Part shown: positions 23,998 to 33,891 of the stretch, one piece after another
Position numbering within the stretch: position 1 is the first letter of the stretch
How the letters are laid out: every line of letters starts with the position of its first letter
Assembly (NCBI GenBank): GCA_022791315.1
Contig: JAAVYW010000051.1
Span: forward strand, 28,899 to 92,898
Reading direction: 5' to 3'
Length of the DNA stretch: 64,000 nucleotides
From: Oscillospiraceae bacterium
Lineage (GTDB): Bacteria; Bacillota; Clostridia; Oscillospirales; Ruminococcaceae
Position numbers and translations under genes: made by a program
The notes under the pieces: generated by a model
Told to the model about the DNA's origin: nothing
The model's database searches: none
The model's input: only the letters and a program-made list of their open reading frames with translations

Positions 23998-25338
23998 CTA
24001 TTTTGCCAATTTTTCCGTGAGCGCCGCGGTGAGGTCTTCATAACCGGGCTTGCCCAAAAGGGCAAACATATTCCGCTTATAGCTCTCCACGCCAGGTTGG
24101 TCAAAGGGGTTGACCCCCAGCAGATAACCGGAGATGGCGCAGGCCTTCTCAAAGAAATACACCAGCCATCCAAACTCATAGGGGGTAATCTCCGGCATCT
24201 CCAGCACCAGGTTGGGCGTGCCCCCCTCTGTGTGGGCCAGGATTGTGCCCTCCATAGCCTTGCGGTTGACAATGGACATATTCTGATTTGAGAGGAAATT
24301 CAGCCCGTCGAAATTCCCGGCCAATTCCTCAATAAACAAATCCTTTTTCGGCTTTTGAATATCCACCACAGTCTCAAACATAACCCGGCTCCCGTCCTGG
24401 ACAAACTGCCCCAGGGAATGCAGGTCCGTGGAGAAGGTGGCCGAAGAGGGATAGAGCCCCTTGTGGTCTTTCCCCTCGCTCTCGCCGAAGAGCTGCTTCC
24501 ACCACTCGGCCATCATGGTAAAGGCCGGGTCATAGCTCACCAGCATCTCCACCGCCTTGCCCTTGTTGCGCAGGATATTGCGGGCGGCGGCATAGCGGTA
24601 GCAGTCGTTCTCCGCCAAATCAGGCTTTGCATAGGCCTCCATAGCGGCGGCGGCGCCCTGCATCATAGCGGCAATATCCACGCCCGCCACAGCAATGGGC
24701 AGCAGCCCCACAGCGGTGAGCACCGAGAAGCGCCCCCCCACGTCGTCGGGAATTACAAAGGTCTCGTACCCCTCTTCCCCGGCCAGCTCCTTCAGGGTGC
24801 CCCTGGCCTTGTCCGTGGTGCAGTAGATACGCCCTCTGGCCTCTTCCTTGGAGTATTTCTTCTCCAACAATTCCCGGAAAATCCGGAACGCCAGGGCGGG
24901 CTCGGTGGTGGTCCCGGACTTGGAAATCACGTTCACCGAGATATTTTTCCCCTCGCAGAGGGTGAGGATTTCATTCAAATAAGTGGGGCTGATAGTGTTG
25001 CCCGCAAAATAGATTTGGGGAGTATCCTTGGGCAGGGCATTGTACATTGGGGAGGTGAGCAGCTCAATCGCGGCCCGCGCGCCCAGATAGGAACCGCCGA
25101 TTCCGATGACAATGAGAATATCCGTATCGCCCTTAATTTTCTCGGCAGCCCTTTGGATACGGGCAAATTCCTCTTTATCATAGTCTTTCGGCAAGGAGAC
25201 CCAGCCTAAGAAATCGTTGCCCAGGCCGTTTTTCTCCTCCAGCATCCGGTGGGCGGCCAATACATGTGGTGCGATGCCCTCATATTCCCTCTGGGCAATA
25301 AAGGGTTCCAGGTATTTGGTGTTGAGTTTCACTGCCAT
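23998..25338 (-). CDS. pgi: Glucose-6-phosphate isomerase
   Basis: Interconverts glucose 6-phosphate and fructose 6-phosphate in the cytosol. 446 residues, the short bacterial form. Visible signatures are [15 protein letters not shown] (SIS-domain phosphate site), [32 protein letters not shown] and the C-terminal lysine-containing [13 protein letters not shown]. It is preceded by a well-spaced sigma-A promoter in the leader and by repeat copy A farther upstream. Confidence 0.97.
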   Translation of the reverse strand: MAVKLNTKYLEPFIAQREYEGIAPHVLAAHRMLEEKNGLGNDFLGWVSLPKDYDKEEFARIQRAAEKIKGDTDILIVIGIGGSYLGARAAIELLTSPMYNALPKDTPQIYFAGNTISPTYLNEILTLCEGKNISVNVISKSGTTTEPALAFRIFRELLEKKYSKEEARGRIYCTTDKARGTLKELAGEEGYETFVIPDDVGGRFSVLTAVGLLPIAVAGVDIAAMMQGAAAAMEAYAKPDLAENDCYRYAAARNILRNKGKAVEMLVSYDPAFTMMAEWWKQLFGESEGKDHKGLYPSSATFSTDLHSLGQFVQDGSRVMFETVVDIQKPKKDLFIEELAGNFDGLNFLSNQNMSIVNRKAMEGTILAHTEGGTPNLVLEMPEITPYEFGWLVYFFEKACAISGYLLGVNPFDQPGVESYKRNMFALLGKPGYEDLTAALTEKLAK

Positions 25339-25463
25339 TTCACAACCATTCCTTTCCTGGGAACTGTAGCAGGGCCCCCAAACGGCCCTTTTCTCCCCGG
25401 TTTTCCTATAGTGGCAGCTCTCTGCGCCTGCCTCTTCGGCCTGCGCTGTCTGCCCTTATTCAT

Positions 25464-25492
25464 ATTGTACTAGAATGCCGTCCGTTTTTCAA
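25464..25492 (-). promoter_or_regulatory. Sigma-A promoter of pgi
   Basis: Reading leftward: TTGAAA (25492-25487), 17-base spacer, TACAAT (25469-25464), about 125 bases before the pgi start. Confidence 0.75.
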
Positions 25493-25532
25493 GCCCATTT
25501 GTCTAGTTTCTAAAAGTTTTTTAGTTCTCCCT

Positions 25533-26140
25533 CTCTTCGGGACAAGGGCTGGCTTCGCTGTCCAAGGCCAAGCGCCAGCTGCGTAAGCCCCCTCATCCCA
25601 GCGTCCTTCCCCTCTCCGTCCTATCGCGCCGTAGGCAAATCAAAGTTTCCGTCCACCCTTTTCAAAGGGTGGTGGGGTTGAGGGGCAAAGCCCTTCGTCG
25701 CTCACCGCAGTGAGCGAAATTCCCCTTCTCTAGGGCGGCGTATCTGTAACAAGCTAAGGCTCGCACCTAGCCAACACGCCGCCCTCCATCAAGCTTCCCT
25801 TTGCCGGTAACACTTCCCCCGCCCTCGCCGTCTTTGCCGAAGGCAAACAGGCCCCATCTCCATCTCGGCCCAGTCTCGTCGGTTCCCGCACCGAGCAGGC
25901 AAAGGCCAACCTTCGTTGGCCCGCTTCCTTGCCTTGCCGCAAGGAAGCGAAAGGCCCATAGGGGCAGCTCGGGTGTCGGCGGACACTCCGGTTGTTGGCG
26001 TTCTCCCACTTTTAGCAGTGACAAGGCCAGGTGAAGCGGGCTCGGCGGGGCCCCGTAGTTAGTTCGCCTTGGCTTTCTGCGGGGGCGGGGGGGCTCATTT
26101 AGCTTCTCTATTGCCCCAAATTCTTCCTCTACCTGTCTGC
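25533..26140 (+). repeat. Hairpin-chain interspersed repeat, copy A
   Basis: Non-coding copy of the family found also near 36.6, 42.9 and 56.7 kb. Shared blocks include CTATCGCGCCGTAGGCAAAT (25620), a GGGCAAAGCCC hairpin, CGCTCACCGCAGTGAGCG, GGGCGGCGTAT...AACAAGCTAAGG, the CAAGGAAGCGAAAGGCCCAT block and GCAGTGACAAGGCCAGGTGA. Relative to copy B it lacks four consecutive hairpin units after the AAAGTTTCCG block and the long CCGTATAGGAGC hairpin. It fills most of the 900-bp gap between pgi and the carboxypeptidase gene. Small frames inside it are not convincing genes. Confidence 0.85.
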
Positions 26141-26239
26141 ATCCTAGCTCCTTCGCAATAGGATGCGGCAAAGGTTTAGTACGGTTCGTCTAACGGGGGA
26201 ACCTCTCTTGACAAAAATACTGCTCATAGTAATACTAAC

Positions 26240-27517
26240 TCAATCCCGGAATGCTCCTAGCAATTTTCGCAGGCAAAAGCCCAGCCCTCTGGCTTTTACT
26301 TCTGCCTGGGCTGTGATGGGGTAGCGTCCCAGTTCTTCCTCTTCTACCCGCAAAACCAGTGTGCCAATCTGCTGCCCGGGCAGCACAGGGGCTTCCAGGC
26401 TCTCCACCATCTGGATTTCCGTGGTCACCAGCTTCTCCTGCCCCTTTTTCAGCAGCAGGGGCTCCACGGCCACCGCCTGGCCCTGTACCTCTGTCTCCTC
26501 CCCCAGTGTCACTGGCACCGGCGGGATTGCCAGCTCCTCCCCCGAGAAGCTGTAGACGGTGTAGTTGGCAAAGCCGTAGTCCAGCAGCGTGCGCGCCGAG
26601 GCAAACCGGTGGTCGCTGGTGTCGCACCCCATCACCACTGCCACAAAGGACACCCCATCCCTGGTGGCTGTGGCCGAGAGGCAGCTGCCCGCCCCGTCGG
26701 TGGTGCCGGTTTTGAGCCCTGTGGCCCCCTTGTAAAATCGCACCAGTTTGTTGGTGTTCACTAAGGAGGTAGCCCCGTCCCGCAGGCTGTCCATCCAGGT
26801 GGAGGTGTATTTGCGGATACCCTCGTGCTTCAGCAGCTCCGCCGACATGATGGAGATGTCCCGCGCCGTGCTCACATGCCCCTCGGCGTCCAGCCCGGTG
26901 GCATTTACAAAGTGGGTGTTTTCCATCCCCAGCTCCTGGGCCCGCTGGTTCATCAGTGCCACAAAGCTCTCCTCCGAACCCGCCACATGCTCCGCCAATG
27001 CCACTGACGCGTCGTTGGCGCTGGCTACGGCCGCGGCCTTCAGCAGCTCCTCCACTGTCATCTGCTCGTTTTCCTTGAGCCAAATTTGGCTCCCCCCCAT
27101 GGAGCAGGCGTGGGCCGAGGCTACCACCGTGTCGTCATAGCTGATTTTCCCCTCGTCCAGCGCCTCCATCACCAGCAGCAGGGTCATCACCTTGGTAATG
27201 GAGGCCGGGGGCATGGGCTCATTCTCGTTCATGGCAAAGAGGGTTTCCCCCGTATCCAGCGACACCAGCACCGCCGATTTGGCAAAGAGCTCCTTTTCCA
27301 GCGCTGCGCTCCCCTGTTCCGCCACTGCCTGGGCCGTCTGGGCGTCAAACTGTTCAAAGGCGTCGTAGTAGTCCTCCTCGTCAATCACAGCATAGTAGCC
27401 GCTGTTTATAATCTCCTGCACCAGTTCCTCTTCTTCATAGGCATAAGCTGTCAGGGGGCACAGCATCCCCGCCGCCAGCACCAGGGCAAGCGCCTTTTTG
27501 CCCGCTGTCTTGTTCAT
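26240..27517 (-). CDS. D-alanyl-D-alanine carboxypeptidase (DacF/PBP5-type)
   Basis: Exported penicillin-binding protein that trims the terminal D-Ala from peptidoglycan pentapeptides. 425 residues: signal peptide at 1-26 (ALALVLAAGMLCPLTAYA), an acidic insert to about 80, then the catalytic domain with SITK (SxxK nucleophile serine), SAN (SxN) and KTGTT. A PBP5-like C-terminal beta domain starts near residue 310 and ends in an Arg/Lys-rich tail (LRKLLGAF) suited to membrane association. GGAAGG lies before the ATG. In spore formers the DacF group can modify spore cortex, but this cannot be decided here. Confidence 0.93.
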   Translation of the reverse strand: MNKTAGKKALALVLAAGMLCPLTAYAYEEEELVQEIINSGYYAVIDEEDYYDAFEQFDAQTAQAVAEQGSAALEKELFAKSAVLVSLDTGETLFAMNENEPMPPASITKVMTLLLVMEALDEGKISYDDTVVASAHACSMGGSQIWLKENEQMTVEELLKAAAVASANDASVALAEHVAGSEESFVALMNQRAQELGMENTHFVNATGLDAEGHVSTARDISIMSAELLKHEGIRKYTSTWMDSLRDGATSLVNTNKLVRFYKGATGLKTGTTDGAGSCLSATATRDGVSFVAVVMGCDTSDHRFASARTLLDYGFANYTVYSFSGEELAIPPVPVTLGEETEVQGQAVAVEPLLLKKGQEKLVTTEIQMVESLEAPVLPGQQIGTLVLRVEEEELGRYPITAQAEVKARGLGFCLRKLLGAFRD

Positions 27518-27607
27518 CCCGTTCCCTTCCTTCCTGTCTCCACTCCCATAGTTTGAGGGCTTTTCCCTCTATCTATATGAAGCGCTGAAGGGAAAAAGGA
27601 CAAATTT

Positions 27608-28108
27608 TCAGGCCCTGGCCTCAAACCCATTTTGCCCAATTGCATGATATGCCTCATAGTAGGCCATTTTTATTTCCCGGTGCACTGCTGTTTCGGCCTT
27701 TGTCTCCTTCTCGTGCCATCCGGCGCCTTGGGTATAGGTCAGGATTTCCTCCCCGTTTTCATCGTACACATGCACTGCGGACCCAATCCCCAGTGGTTCC
27801 CCCTGCGCCTCATACCGCTTGCCAAACAGCAGGAAGGCCAGCCGCTGGTCTGCTTCTTTGATTTCCTGCAATATCTCCCGGTCATCGGCCACTTTTGCCA
27901 GCACTGCCGCCCGGTTTGGCGCCGCCTTCGCCACCTCGGCCCTGCGCAGGGCGGCAAACTCCTCCCCCATGTATACTCCGGCCCGGGCGTCTTCCTGCGC
28001 CAGCTTCCCAATTGTCTCTTTCAGGGAATCGCTCATCTCCCACCCGGTTTTCTTGGCAGCGGCAGGGCGGGCGGCCTGCCATCTGCCCATACGGTTGATA
28101 CGGTTCAT
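27608..28108 (-). CDS. Hypothetical protein
   Basis: Protein of 166 residues that I do not recognise. The N-terminus (MNRINRMGRWQAARPAAAKK) is basic, the middle is helical and charged (KLAQEDARAGVYMGEEFAAL), and the C-terminal part contains SAVHVYDENGEEILTYTQG and ETAVHREIKMAYYEAYHAI. The VHVYDENGEE segment vaguely recalls the VVHKDGSVTY block of the DUF6033-like protein at 14556, but this is too short to claim homology. There is no signal peptide. GGGAGGGG precedes the ATG. A terminator from the upstream HPr-like gene lies just before it, so it has its own transcription. Confidence 0.65.
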   Translation of the reverse strand: MNRINRMGRWQAARPAAAKKTGWEMSDSLKETIGKLAQEDARAGVYMGEEFAALRRAEVAKAAPNRAAVLAKVADDREILQEIKEADQRLAFLLFGKRYEAQGEPLGIGSAVHVYDENGEEILTYTQGAGWHEKETKAETAVHREIKMAYYEAYHAIGQNGFEARA

Positions 28109-28130
28109 GTTATCCCCTCCCGGTAAAAAG

Positions 28131-28165
28131 AAAAAGCACCGGCTAAAATCTCTTTAAGCGGTGCT
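28131..28165 (-). terminator. Terminator after the HPr-like gene
   Basis: On the minus strand AGCACCG (28165-28159) pairs with CGGTGCT (28141-28135), followed by a T run. It separates the HPr-like gene from the hypothetical gene at 27608. Confidence 0.7.
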
Positions 28166-28260
28166 CTTCAAGCTATTTCCCCTGATTTTCTCATACGCAG
28201 AACCTGAATGCTGCCCGGAGAAGGCCGCCCAAAGCGGCGCACGGGGCCGGATGCAGGTTC

Positions 28261-28497
28261 TTAGCCGACGATATAAGCCTTGATTTCTTCGATGAACTCT
28301 TTGCTCTCATTCGCATCTGCATGGATATTAGCCTGAATCGCTTTCGACAAATCGAGACTGAAAATACCCATGATGGATTTCCCGTCAATGGCATAGCGGC
28401 CAGAGACTAAGTCCACGTCATAAGGGCACTTGGTTACAATGGTCACAAAGCTCTTTACATCCTCGATGGTGTTCAGCATGATTTTTACGCTGGTCAT
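28261..28497 (-). CDS. HPr-like protein lacking the phosphorylatable histidine
   Basis: HPr-fold protein of 78 residues. The regulatory serine region is intact (GKSIMGIFSLDL, Ser41 corresponding to HPr Ser46), but the HARPA loop that carries the PTS phospho-histidine is replaced by LNTIEDVKSF, with no His at all in that region. It therefore cannot relay phosphate to PTS sugars and resembles Crh in design, a possible Ser-phosphorylated co-regulator. It has its own consensus promoter, divergent from mtaB, and no PTS genes are near. The family call is strong; the regulatory role is inferred. Confidence 0.82.
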   Translation of the reverse strand: MTSVKIMLNTIEDVKSFVTIVTKCPYDVDLVSGRYAIDGKSIMGIFSLDLSKAIQANIHADANESKEFIEEIKAYIVG

Positions 28498-28584
28498 AGT
28501 GCAAAACTCCCTTCAATTATTTTCTGTGTAAACATCCCGCCGCCGGGGAATCCCCCTGCCTTTGGTCTTATTTACTACATCTAC

Positions 28585-28613
28585 ACTATATATCATCCAA
28601 ATCTTTTCGTCAA
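28585..28613 (-). promoter_or_regulatory. Sigma-A promoter of the HPr-like gene
   Basis: Reading leftward: TTGACG (28613-28608), 17-base spacer, TATAGT (28590-28585). Confidence 0.75.
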
Positions 28614-28620
28614 CTGATTC

Positions 28621-28649
28621 TTGCCATTTTGCGGAAATTTCAGTATAAT
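28621..28649 (+). promoter_or_regulatory. Sigma-A promoter of mtaB
   Basis: TTGCCA (28621-28626), 17-base spacer, TATAAT (28644-28649). It is back to back with the HPr-like gene promoter. Confidence 0.78.
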
Positions 28650-28755
28650 CAATAGGAGGAAAAGATTTTTGTATACAGCATTTTGTCTATTTTCTATGCA
28701 GAAATCTTGTGCAATATATCCTATTGACAATCATTGTCATTCTGGGAGGTGTGCC

Positions 28756-30054
28756 ATGCGGGCCGCATTTTATACCCTGGGCTGCAAGGTCAATCAGTAC
28801 GAGACGCAGATTTTGCAGCAGCATTTTGCCCGGGAGGGCTATGAAATCGTGGACTTTGAGGAGGAAGCGGATGTCTACGTGGTGAATTCCTGCACTGTGA
28901 CAGCCACGGGGGACAAAAAGAGCCGCAAGGCGCTGCGGGCCTGCCTGCGGCGCAATCCGGGGGCAGTTGGGGTGCTCACGGGCTGCTTTCCCCAGGCCTT
29001 CCCCGAGGAAGCCACGGCCTTTTTGGAGGCCAAGGTAGTGGCGGGCGCCCGCGACCGGAACAAGCTGCTGCGCCTGGTGGAGCACGCCCTGCGCACCGGC
29101 GAGCGGGTGGTGGACATCCCGCCCCACGAACGGGGCGAGGCCTTTGAGGAGATGCAAGCCGAGCGGTTTTTGGAGCGCACCCGCGCCTTTGTGAAAATCG
29201 AGGACGGCTGCGAAAACTGGTGCTCCTACTGTATTATCCCCAAGGCCAGGGGGCCCATCCGCTCCAAGCCGCTGGATTCCCTGGGGCAGGAGCTGGCCTC
29301 CCTGGCCCAGGCCGGCTACCGGGAGGCAGTGCTCACCGGCATCAACCTCTCCTCCTATGGCAAAGACCTGGGCCTGCGCCTGGCTGACGCCGTGGAGGCC
29401 GCCTGCGCCGTAGAGGGGTTGGCCCGCGTCCGCCTCAGCTCCTTAGAGCCCGAGCTCCTCACGGAGGAGGACATCGCCCGCCTGGCAAACTGCGAAAAGC
29501 TCTGCCCCCAGTTCCATCTGGCGCTGCAGAGCGGCTGCGACGAAACCCTGCGCCGCATGAACCGCCACTATGACCGGGCGGAGTACGCCCGCATCGTGGC
29601 CTCCCTGCGGGCCCGGTTCCCGGGCGCCTCCTTCACCACCGACATGATGGTGGGCTTCCCCGGCGAGACAGAGGAGGAGTTCGCCCGGTCCCTGGCCTTT
29701 GCGGAGGAAATCGGCTTTGCCAAGGTGCACGTCTTCGCCTATTCCCCCCGCCCCGGCACCCGGGCCGCCGCCCTGCCGGAGCAGGTGAGCGCGGCTGAGA
29801 AATCCCGCCGCAGCGCCGCTTTAGCCGCCGCCTGCCAGGCCACCCGTGCCCGCTTCCTGGCCGCCCAGGTGGGGAGCCTCTCCCGGGTACTCTTTGAGAC
29901 CCATTCGGAGCCCCAGGGCTGGTTCGGCTACACCGAAAACTATACCCCGGTCTATGTCGCGTCCGGCAAGCCGCTGGCGGGCCAGGTACATGCTGTGCGC
30001 ATCACCTCCGCCTCAGAGGACTTCTGCCTGGGGGAGCTGGTTTCATCACACTAG
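28756..30054 (+). CDS. mtaB: tRNA t6A37 methylthiotransferase
   Basis: Radical SAM enzyme that adds the 2-methylthio group to N6-threonylcarbamoyladenosine at tRNA position 37. 432 residues: N-terminal UPF0004 domain with cluster cysteines in YTLGCKVNQYE, VNSCTVT and LTGCFPQ, a radical SAM domain with CENWCSYC (CxxxCxxC), and a C-terminal TRAM-like segment. The ATG at 28756 follows GGGAGGTG. The frame is open upstream to the promoter but has no better start. It is divergent from the HPr-like gene, and purL follows on the same strand. Confidence 0.93.
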   Translation: MRAAFYTLGCKVNQYETQILQQHFAREGYEIVDFEEEADVYVVNSCTVTATGDKKSRKALRACLRRNPGAVGVLTGCFPQAFPEEATAFLEAKVVAGARDRNKLLRLVEHALRTGERVVDIPPHERGEAFEEMQAERFLERTRAFVKIEDGCENWCSYCIIPKARGPIRSKPLDSLGQELASLAQAGYREAVLTGINLSSYGKDLGLRLADAVEAACAVEGLARVRLSSLEPELLTEEDIARLANCEKLCPQFHLALQSGCDETLRRMNRHYDRAEYARIVASLRARFPGASFTTDMMVGFPGETEEEFARSLAFAEEIGFAKVHVFAYSPRPGTRAAALPEQVSAAEKSRRSAALAAACQATRARFLAAQVGSLSRVLFETHSEPQGWFGYTENYTPVYVASGKPLAGQVHAVRITSASEDFCLGELVSSH

Positions 30055-30116
30055 AGACAACAGGGACAACCCTGCTAAAACCCAGTCCTAAGAAAAAGAA
30101 AGGAATGGTTAGTACA

Positions 30117-33100
30117 ATGGCAGTCTATCGTATTTACGTGGAGAAAAAAGAGGAGCACGCCACCGAGGCCCACGGCCTGCTGAACGATATCAGGGCCTCC
30201 TTAGGCCTTGCGGGGCTCACCGGCCTGCGGGTCATCAACCGCTACGATGTGGAGGGCATCAGCCAGGAGGTGTTCGGCCGCTGCCGCAACACCATCTTCT
30301 CCGAGCCCCAGGTGGATGTGACCTACGACACCCTCCCCGACTTGGAGGAAAACCAGCGGCGCTTTGCCATCGAGTATCTCCCCGGCCAGTTTGACCAGCG
30401 GGCCGATTCCTGCGCCCAGTGCATCCAGCTCCTGGCCCAGGGGGACCGCCCCGTGGTGCGCACCGCCCGCATCCTCCTGCTCACCGGTTCCCTTTCCGAC
30501 GAGGAGTTTGCCCGGGTTGTCTCCTACTGCATCAACCCCGTAGAGGCGCGCGAGGCCTCCTTCGAGCCCTTTGACACCCTGGAGAGCGTCTACGACCTGC
30601 CCACCACTGTGGAGACCTTAACCGGCTTTAACGCCCTCAGCAAAGAGCAGCTGGCCGATTTTGTCTCCCGCTACGGCCTGGCTATGGATTTGGACGACAT
30701 CCTCTTCTGCCAGCACTACTTTAAAGAGGAGGAGCGCCGCGACCCCACCATCACCGAAATCCGCATGATTGACACCTATTGGTCCGACCACTGCCGCCAC
30801 ACCACCTTCTTAACCAATATCGACCACGCCGACATCGCCCCGCCCTATATCGCGGACACCTACCAGGAATACCTGGACATCCGCAAGGAGCTCTACGTCG
30901 GCAAAAACAAGCCCATCACCCTGATGGACATCGCCACCATCGGCGCCAAGAAGCTCAAAGCCATGGGCAAGCTGCCTGACCTGGACGAGTCCGAGGAGAT
31001 TAACGCCTGCTCGGTGAAAATCAAGGTGGATGTGGACGGGGAGCTCCAGGACTGGCTGCTGATGTTCAAAAACGAGACCCACAACCACCCCACCGAAATC
31101 GAGCCCTTCGGCGGCGCGGCCACCTGCCTGGGCGGCGCCATCCGGGACCCCCTGTCGGGCCGCTCCTATGTCTATCAGGCCATGCGCGTCACCGGGGCCG
31201 CCAACCCCCTGCGCCCCTTTGCCGAGACCTTAAAGGGCAAGCTCCCCCAGAAAAAGCTGGTGACCACTGCCGCCAACGGCTACAGCTCCTACGGCAACCA
31301 AATCGGCCTGGCAACCGGCCATGTCCACGAGATTTACCATGAGGGCTATGCCGCCAAGCGTCTGGAAATCGGGGCGGTCATCGGCGCCACCCCTGCCGAA
31401 AACGTGCGGCGGGAGGTCCCCCAGCCCGGTGACATCATCCTCCTCCTGGGCGGCAAGACCGGGCGGGACGGCTGCGGCGGCGCCACCGGCTCTTCCAAGT
31501 CCCACACCCTCCAATCCCTGGAAACCTGCGGGGCCGAGGTGCAAAAGGGCAACGCCCCCGAGGAGCGCAAGCTCCAGCGCCTGTTCCGGGATAAGCGGGC
31601 CACCTCCATGATTAAGCGCTGCAACGACTTCGGCGCAGGCGGCGTCTCGGTAGCCATCGGCGAGCTGGCCGACGGCCTCACCATCGACCTGGACAAGGTG
31701 CCCAAGAAATACGACGGCTTAGACGGCACCGAGCTTGCCATCAGCGAATCCCAGGAGCGCATGGCCGTGGTGGTGGCAAAGGAGGACGTGGAGCCCTTTA
31801 TCGAGCTGGCCCGTCTCGAAAACCTCACCGCCACCCCTGTGGCTGTTGTCACCGATAAAAACCGCCTGGAAATGAACTGGTACGGCAACACCATTGTCAG
31901 CCTCTCCCGGGATTTCCTAAACTCCAACGGCGCCTCCAAGCACACCGATGTAAAGGTGGGGGCCGTGTCCCCCGCCCTCCCCGCCCCGGAGGCCGTCACC
32001 CCCCAGGCCTGGAGCGACCACCTGGCCTCCCTGGCCTGCTGCTCCCAGAAGGGCCTTGTGGAGTATTTTGACTCCACCATCGGCGCGGGCACAGTGCTTA
32101 TGCCCTTTGGCGGCAAGCACCAGCTTACCCCCAACCAGGCCATGGCCGCCAAAATCCCCGTCCTCCACGGCGAGACCAACACCACCTCCCTCATGGGCTG
32201 GGGCTTCAACCCCCTGGTCTCGGAGAAGAGCCCCTACCACGGGGCAGTCTGCGCGGTGGTGGAGTCGGTGGCAAAGGTGGTGGCCGCCTCCGGCGACTAT
32301 AAGAAGTGCTGGCTCACCTTCCAGGAGTACTTTGAGCGCACCCAGGGCAATCCCGCCCGCTGGGGCCAGCCCTTCTCCGCTCTGCTGGGCGCTTTAAAGG
32401 CCCAGCTGGAACTGGGTATCGCCGCCATCGGCGGCAAGGACTCCATGTCCGGCACCTTTGAAGACATCGACGTCCCCCCCACCCTGGTGTCCTTCGCCGT
32501 CTCCGTCACCAAGTCCGAGGACGTGGTCTCTCCCGAATTCAAGGAGGCGGGCAGCCAGGTGCTCTATCTGGCCCCGCAGTACGACGAAAACGGCCTCCCC
32601 TGCTTTGAGAGCGTCAAGGAGACCTTTTCCCTGGTGACAGAGGCCATCCGCGCAGGCAAAATCCGCGCCGCCTGGAGCGTGGCAAACGGCGGCGTGGCCG
32701 AGGGCATTGTCAAGATGTGCCTGGGCAACCGGCTGGGCTTTGCCTTTGACAGCCAGCCCTCCCCCGGCCTGCTCTTTGTCCCGGTCTACGGCTCCTTCCT
32801 CCTGGAAGTGGCTCCCTGTGCCCCCCTCCCCGGCGCACAGGTTTTAGGCAAGGTCACAGAGGCCTACACCGTCGTCACCCCCGATTACACCGTAGACCTC
32901 GCCCCCCTCCAGGAGCGCTGGGAGACCACCCTGGAGCCCGTCTTCCCCGTGCGCACCGAGACCAGCCCAGACCCTGTCCCCGCCTTTACCACCGGGGTAA
33001 AGCAGCGGGTGGCCCCGGCTGTGGGCGCGGCGTCCCCCCGGGTGCTCATCCCCGTCTTCCCCGGCACCAACTGCGAGATTGACACCGCCCGCCTCTTCCA

Positions 33101-33830
33101 GCGCTATGGGGCAACCCCCGATGTCTTCGTGGTCAACACCCTCTCCGGCGACGCCATCGCCCAGTCGGTGGCGGAGTTTGCCAGGCGGATTGACCAGAGC
33201 CAGATTATCATGATTCCCGGCGGCTTCTCCGGCGGCGACGAACCCGAGGGCTCCGGCAAATTCATCACCGCCTTCTTCCGCAACCCGTCTATTAAGGAGA
33301 GCGTCCACCGCCTTCTGGGGCAGCGGGACGGCCTGATGCTGGGCATCTGTAACGGGTTCCAGGCCCTCATCAAGCTGGGCCTTGTCCCCTTCGGCGAGAT
33401 TATCGACACCGATGACACCTGCCCCACCCTCACCTTCAACCGCATTGGCCGCCACCAGTCCATGCTGGCCCGCACCCGCATTGCCTCCAACAAATCCCCC
33501 TGGCTGGCCCTGACCCAGCCCGGAGACATCCACACCGTGGCCGTCTCCCACGGCGAGGGCCGCTTTGCCGCCAGCGAGGAGCTGGTGCGCAAGCTGGCGG
33601 CCAACGGCCAAATCGCCACCCAGTACTGCGATTTGGAGGGGGCCCCCACCATGAATTGGCGGTATAACCCCAACGGCTCCACCTTCGCTGTGGAGGGCAT
33701 CACCTCCCCCGACGGCCGCGTCCTGGGCAAGATGTGCCACAGCGAGCGCATCGGCAGGGACGTCTATAAAAACGTGCCCGGCGAAAAAGACCAGCTCATC
33801 ATCAAAGCCGGCGTGGAATACTTCCGTTAA
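30117..33830 (+). CDS. purL: Phosphoribosylformylglycinamidine synthase, single-chain
   Basis: FGAM synthase of purine biosynthesis: converts FGAR, glutamine and ATP to FGAM. 1237 residues in one chain, the fused form seen in many Clostridia. The N-terminal PurS-like region is followed by two AIRS-type halves (HNHPTEIEPFGGAATCLGG with the ATP/Mg site; GIAAIGGKDSMSGT in the second half). The C-terminal glutamine amidotransferase starts near residue 980 with VFPGTNCEIDTA and has the nucleophile Cys in MLGICNGFQALIK. The ATG at 30117 gives MAVYRIYVEKK. AAGAAAGGA is upstream, and an ATG four codons earlier abuts it too closely. No other pur genes are adjacent. Confidence 0.95.
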   Translation: MAVYRIYVEKKEEHATEAHGLLNDIRASLGLAGLTGLRVINRYDVEGISQEVFGRCRNTIFSEPQVDVTYDTLPDLEENQRRFAIEYLPGQFDQRADSCAQCIQLLAQGDRPVVRTARILLLTGSLSDEEFARVVSYCINPVEAREASFEPFDTLESVYDLPTTVETLTGFNALSKEQLADFVSRYGLAMDLDDILFCQHYFKEEERRDPTITEIRMIDTYWSDHCRHTTFLTNIDHADIAPPYIADTYQEYLDIRKELYVGKNKPITLMDIATIGAKKLKAMGKLPDLDESEEINACSVKIKVDVDGELQDWLLMFKNETHNHPTEIEPFGGAATCLGGAIRDPLSGRSYVYQAMRVTGAANPLRPFAETLKGKLPQKKLVTTAANGYSSYGNQIGLATGHVHEIYHEGYAAKRLEIGAVIGATPAENVRREVPQPGDIILLLGGKTGRDGCGGATGSSKSHTLQSLETCGAEVQKGNAPEERKLQRLFRDKRATSMIKRCNDFGAGGVSVAIGELADGLTIDLDKVPKKYDGLDGTELAISESQERMAVVVAKEDVEPFIELARLENLTATPVAVVTDKNRLEMNWYGNTIVSLSRDFLNSNGASKHTDVKVGAVSPALPAPEAVTPQAWSDHLASLACCSQKGLVEYFDSTIGAGTVLMPFGGKHQLTPNQAMAAKIPVLHGETNTTSLMGWGFNPLVSEKSPYHGAVCAVVESVAKVVAASGDYKKCWLTFQEYFERTQGNPARWGQPFSALLGALKAQLELGIAAIGGKDSMSGTFEDIDVPPTLVSFAVSVTKSEDVVSPEFKEAGSQVLYLAPQYDENGLPCFESVKETFSLVTEAIRAGKIRAAWSVANGGVAEGIVKMCLGNRLGFAFDSQPSPGLLFVPVYGSFLLEVAPCAPLPGAQVLGKVTEAYTVVTPDYTVDLAPLQERWETTLEPVFPVRTETSPDPVPAFTTGVKQRVAPAVGAASPRVLIPVFPGTNCEIDTARLFQRYGATPDVFVVNTLSGDAIAQSVAEFARRIDQSQIIMIPGGFSGGDEPEGSGKFITAFFRNPSIKESVHRLLGQRDGLMLGICNGFQALIKLGLVPFGEIIDTDDTCPTLTFNRIGRHQSMLARTRIASNKSPWLALTQPGDIHTVAVSHGEGRFAASEELVRKLAANGQIATQYCDLEGAPTMNWRYNPNGSTFAVEGITSPDGRVLGKMCHSERIGRDVYKNVPGEKDQLIIKAGVEYFR

Positions 33831-33891
33831 AAGCAGGGCAAACGGGCTCCCCAGCGGGAGCCCCTTCCCCTCAAGAAAGGCGGTCATCCCC

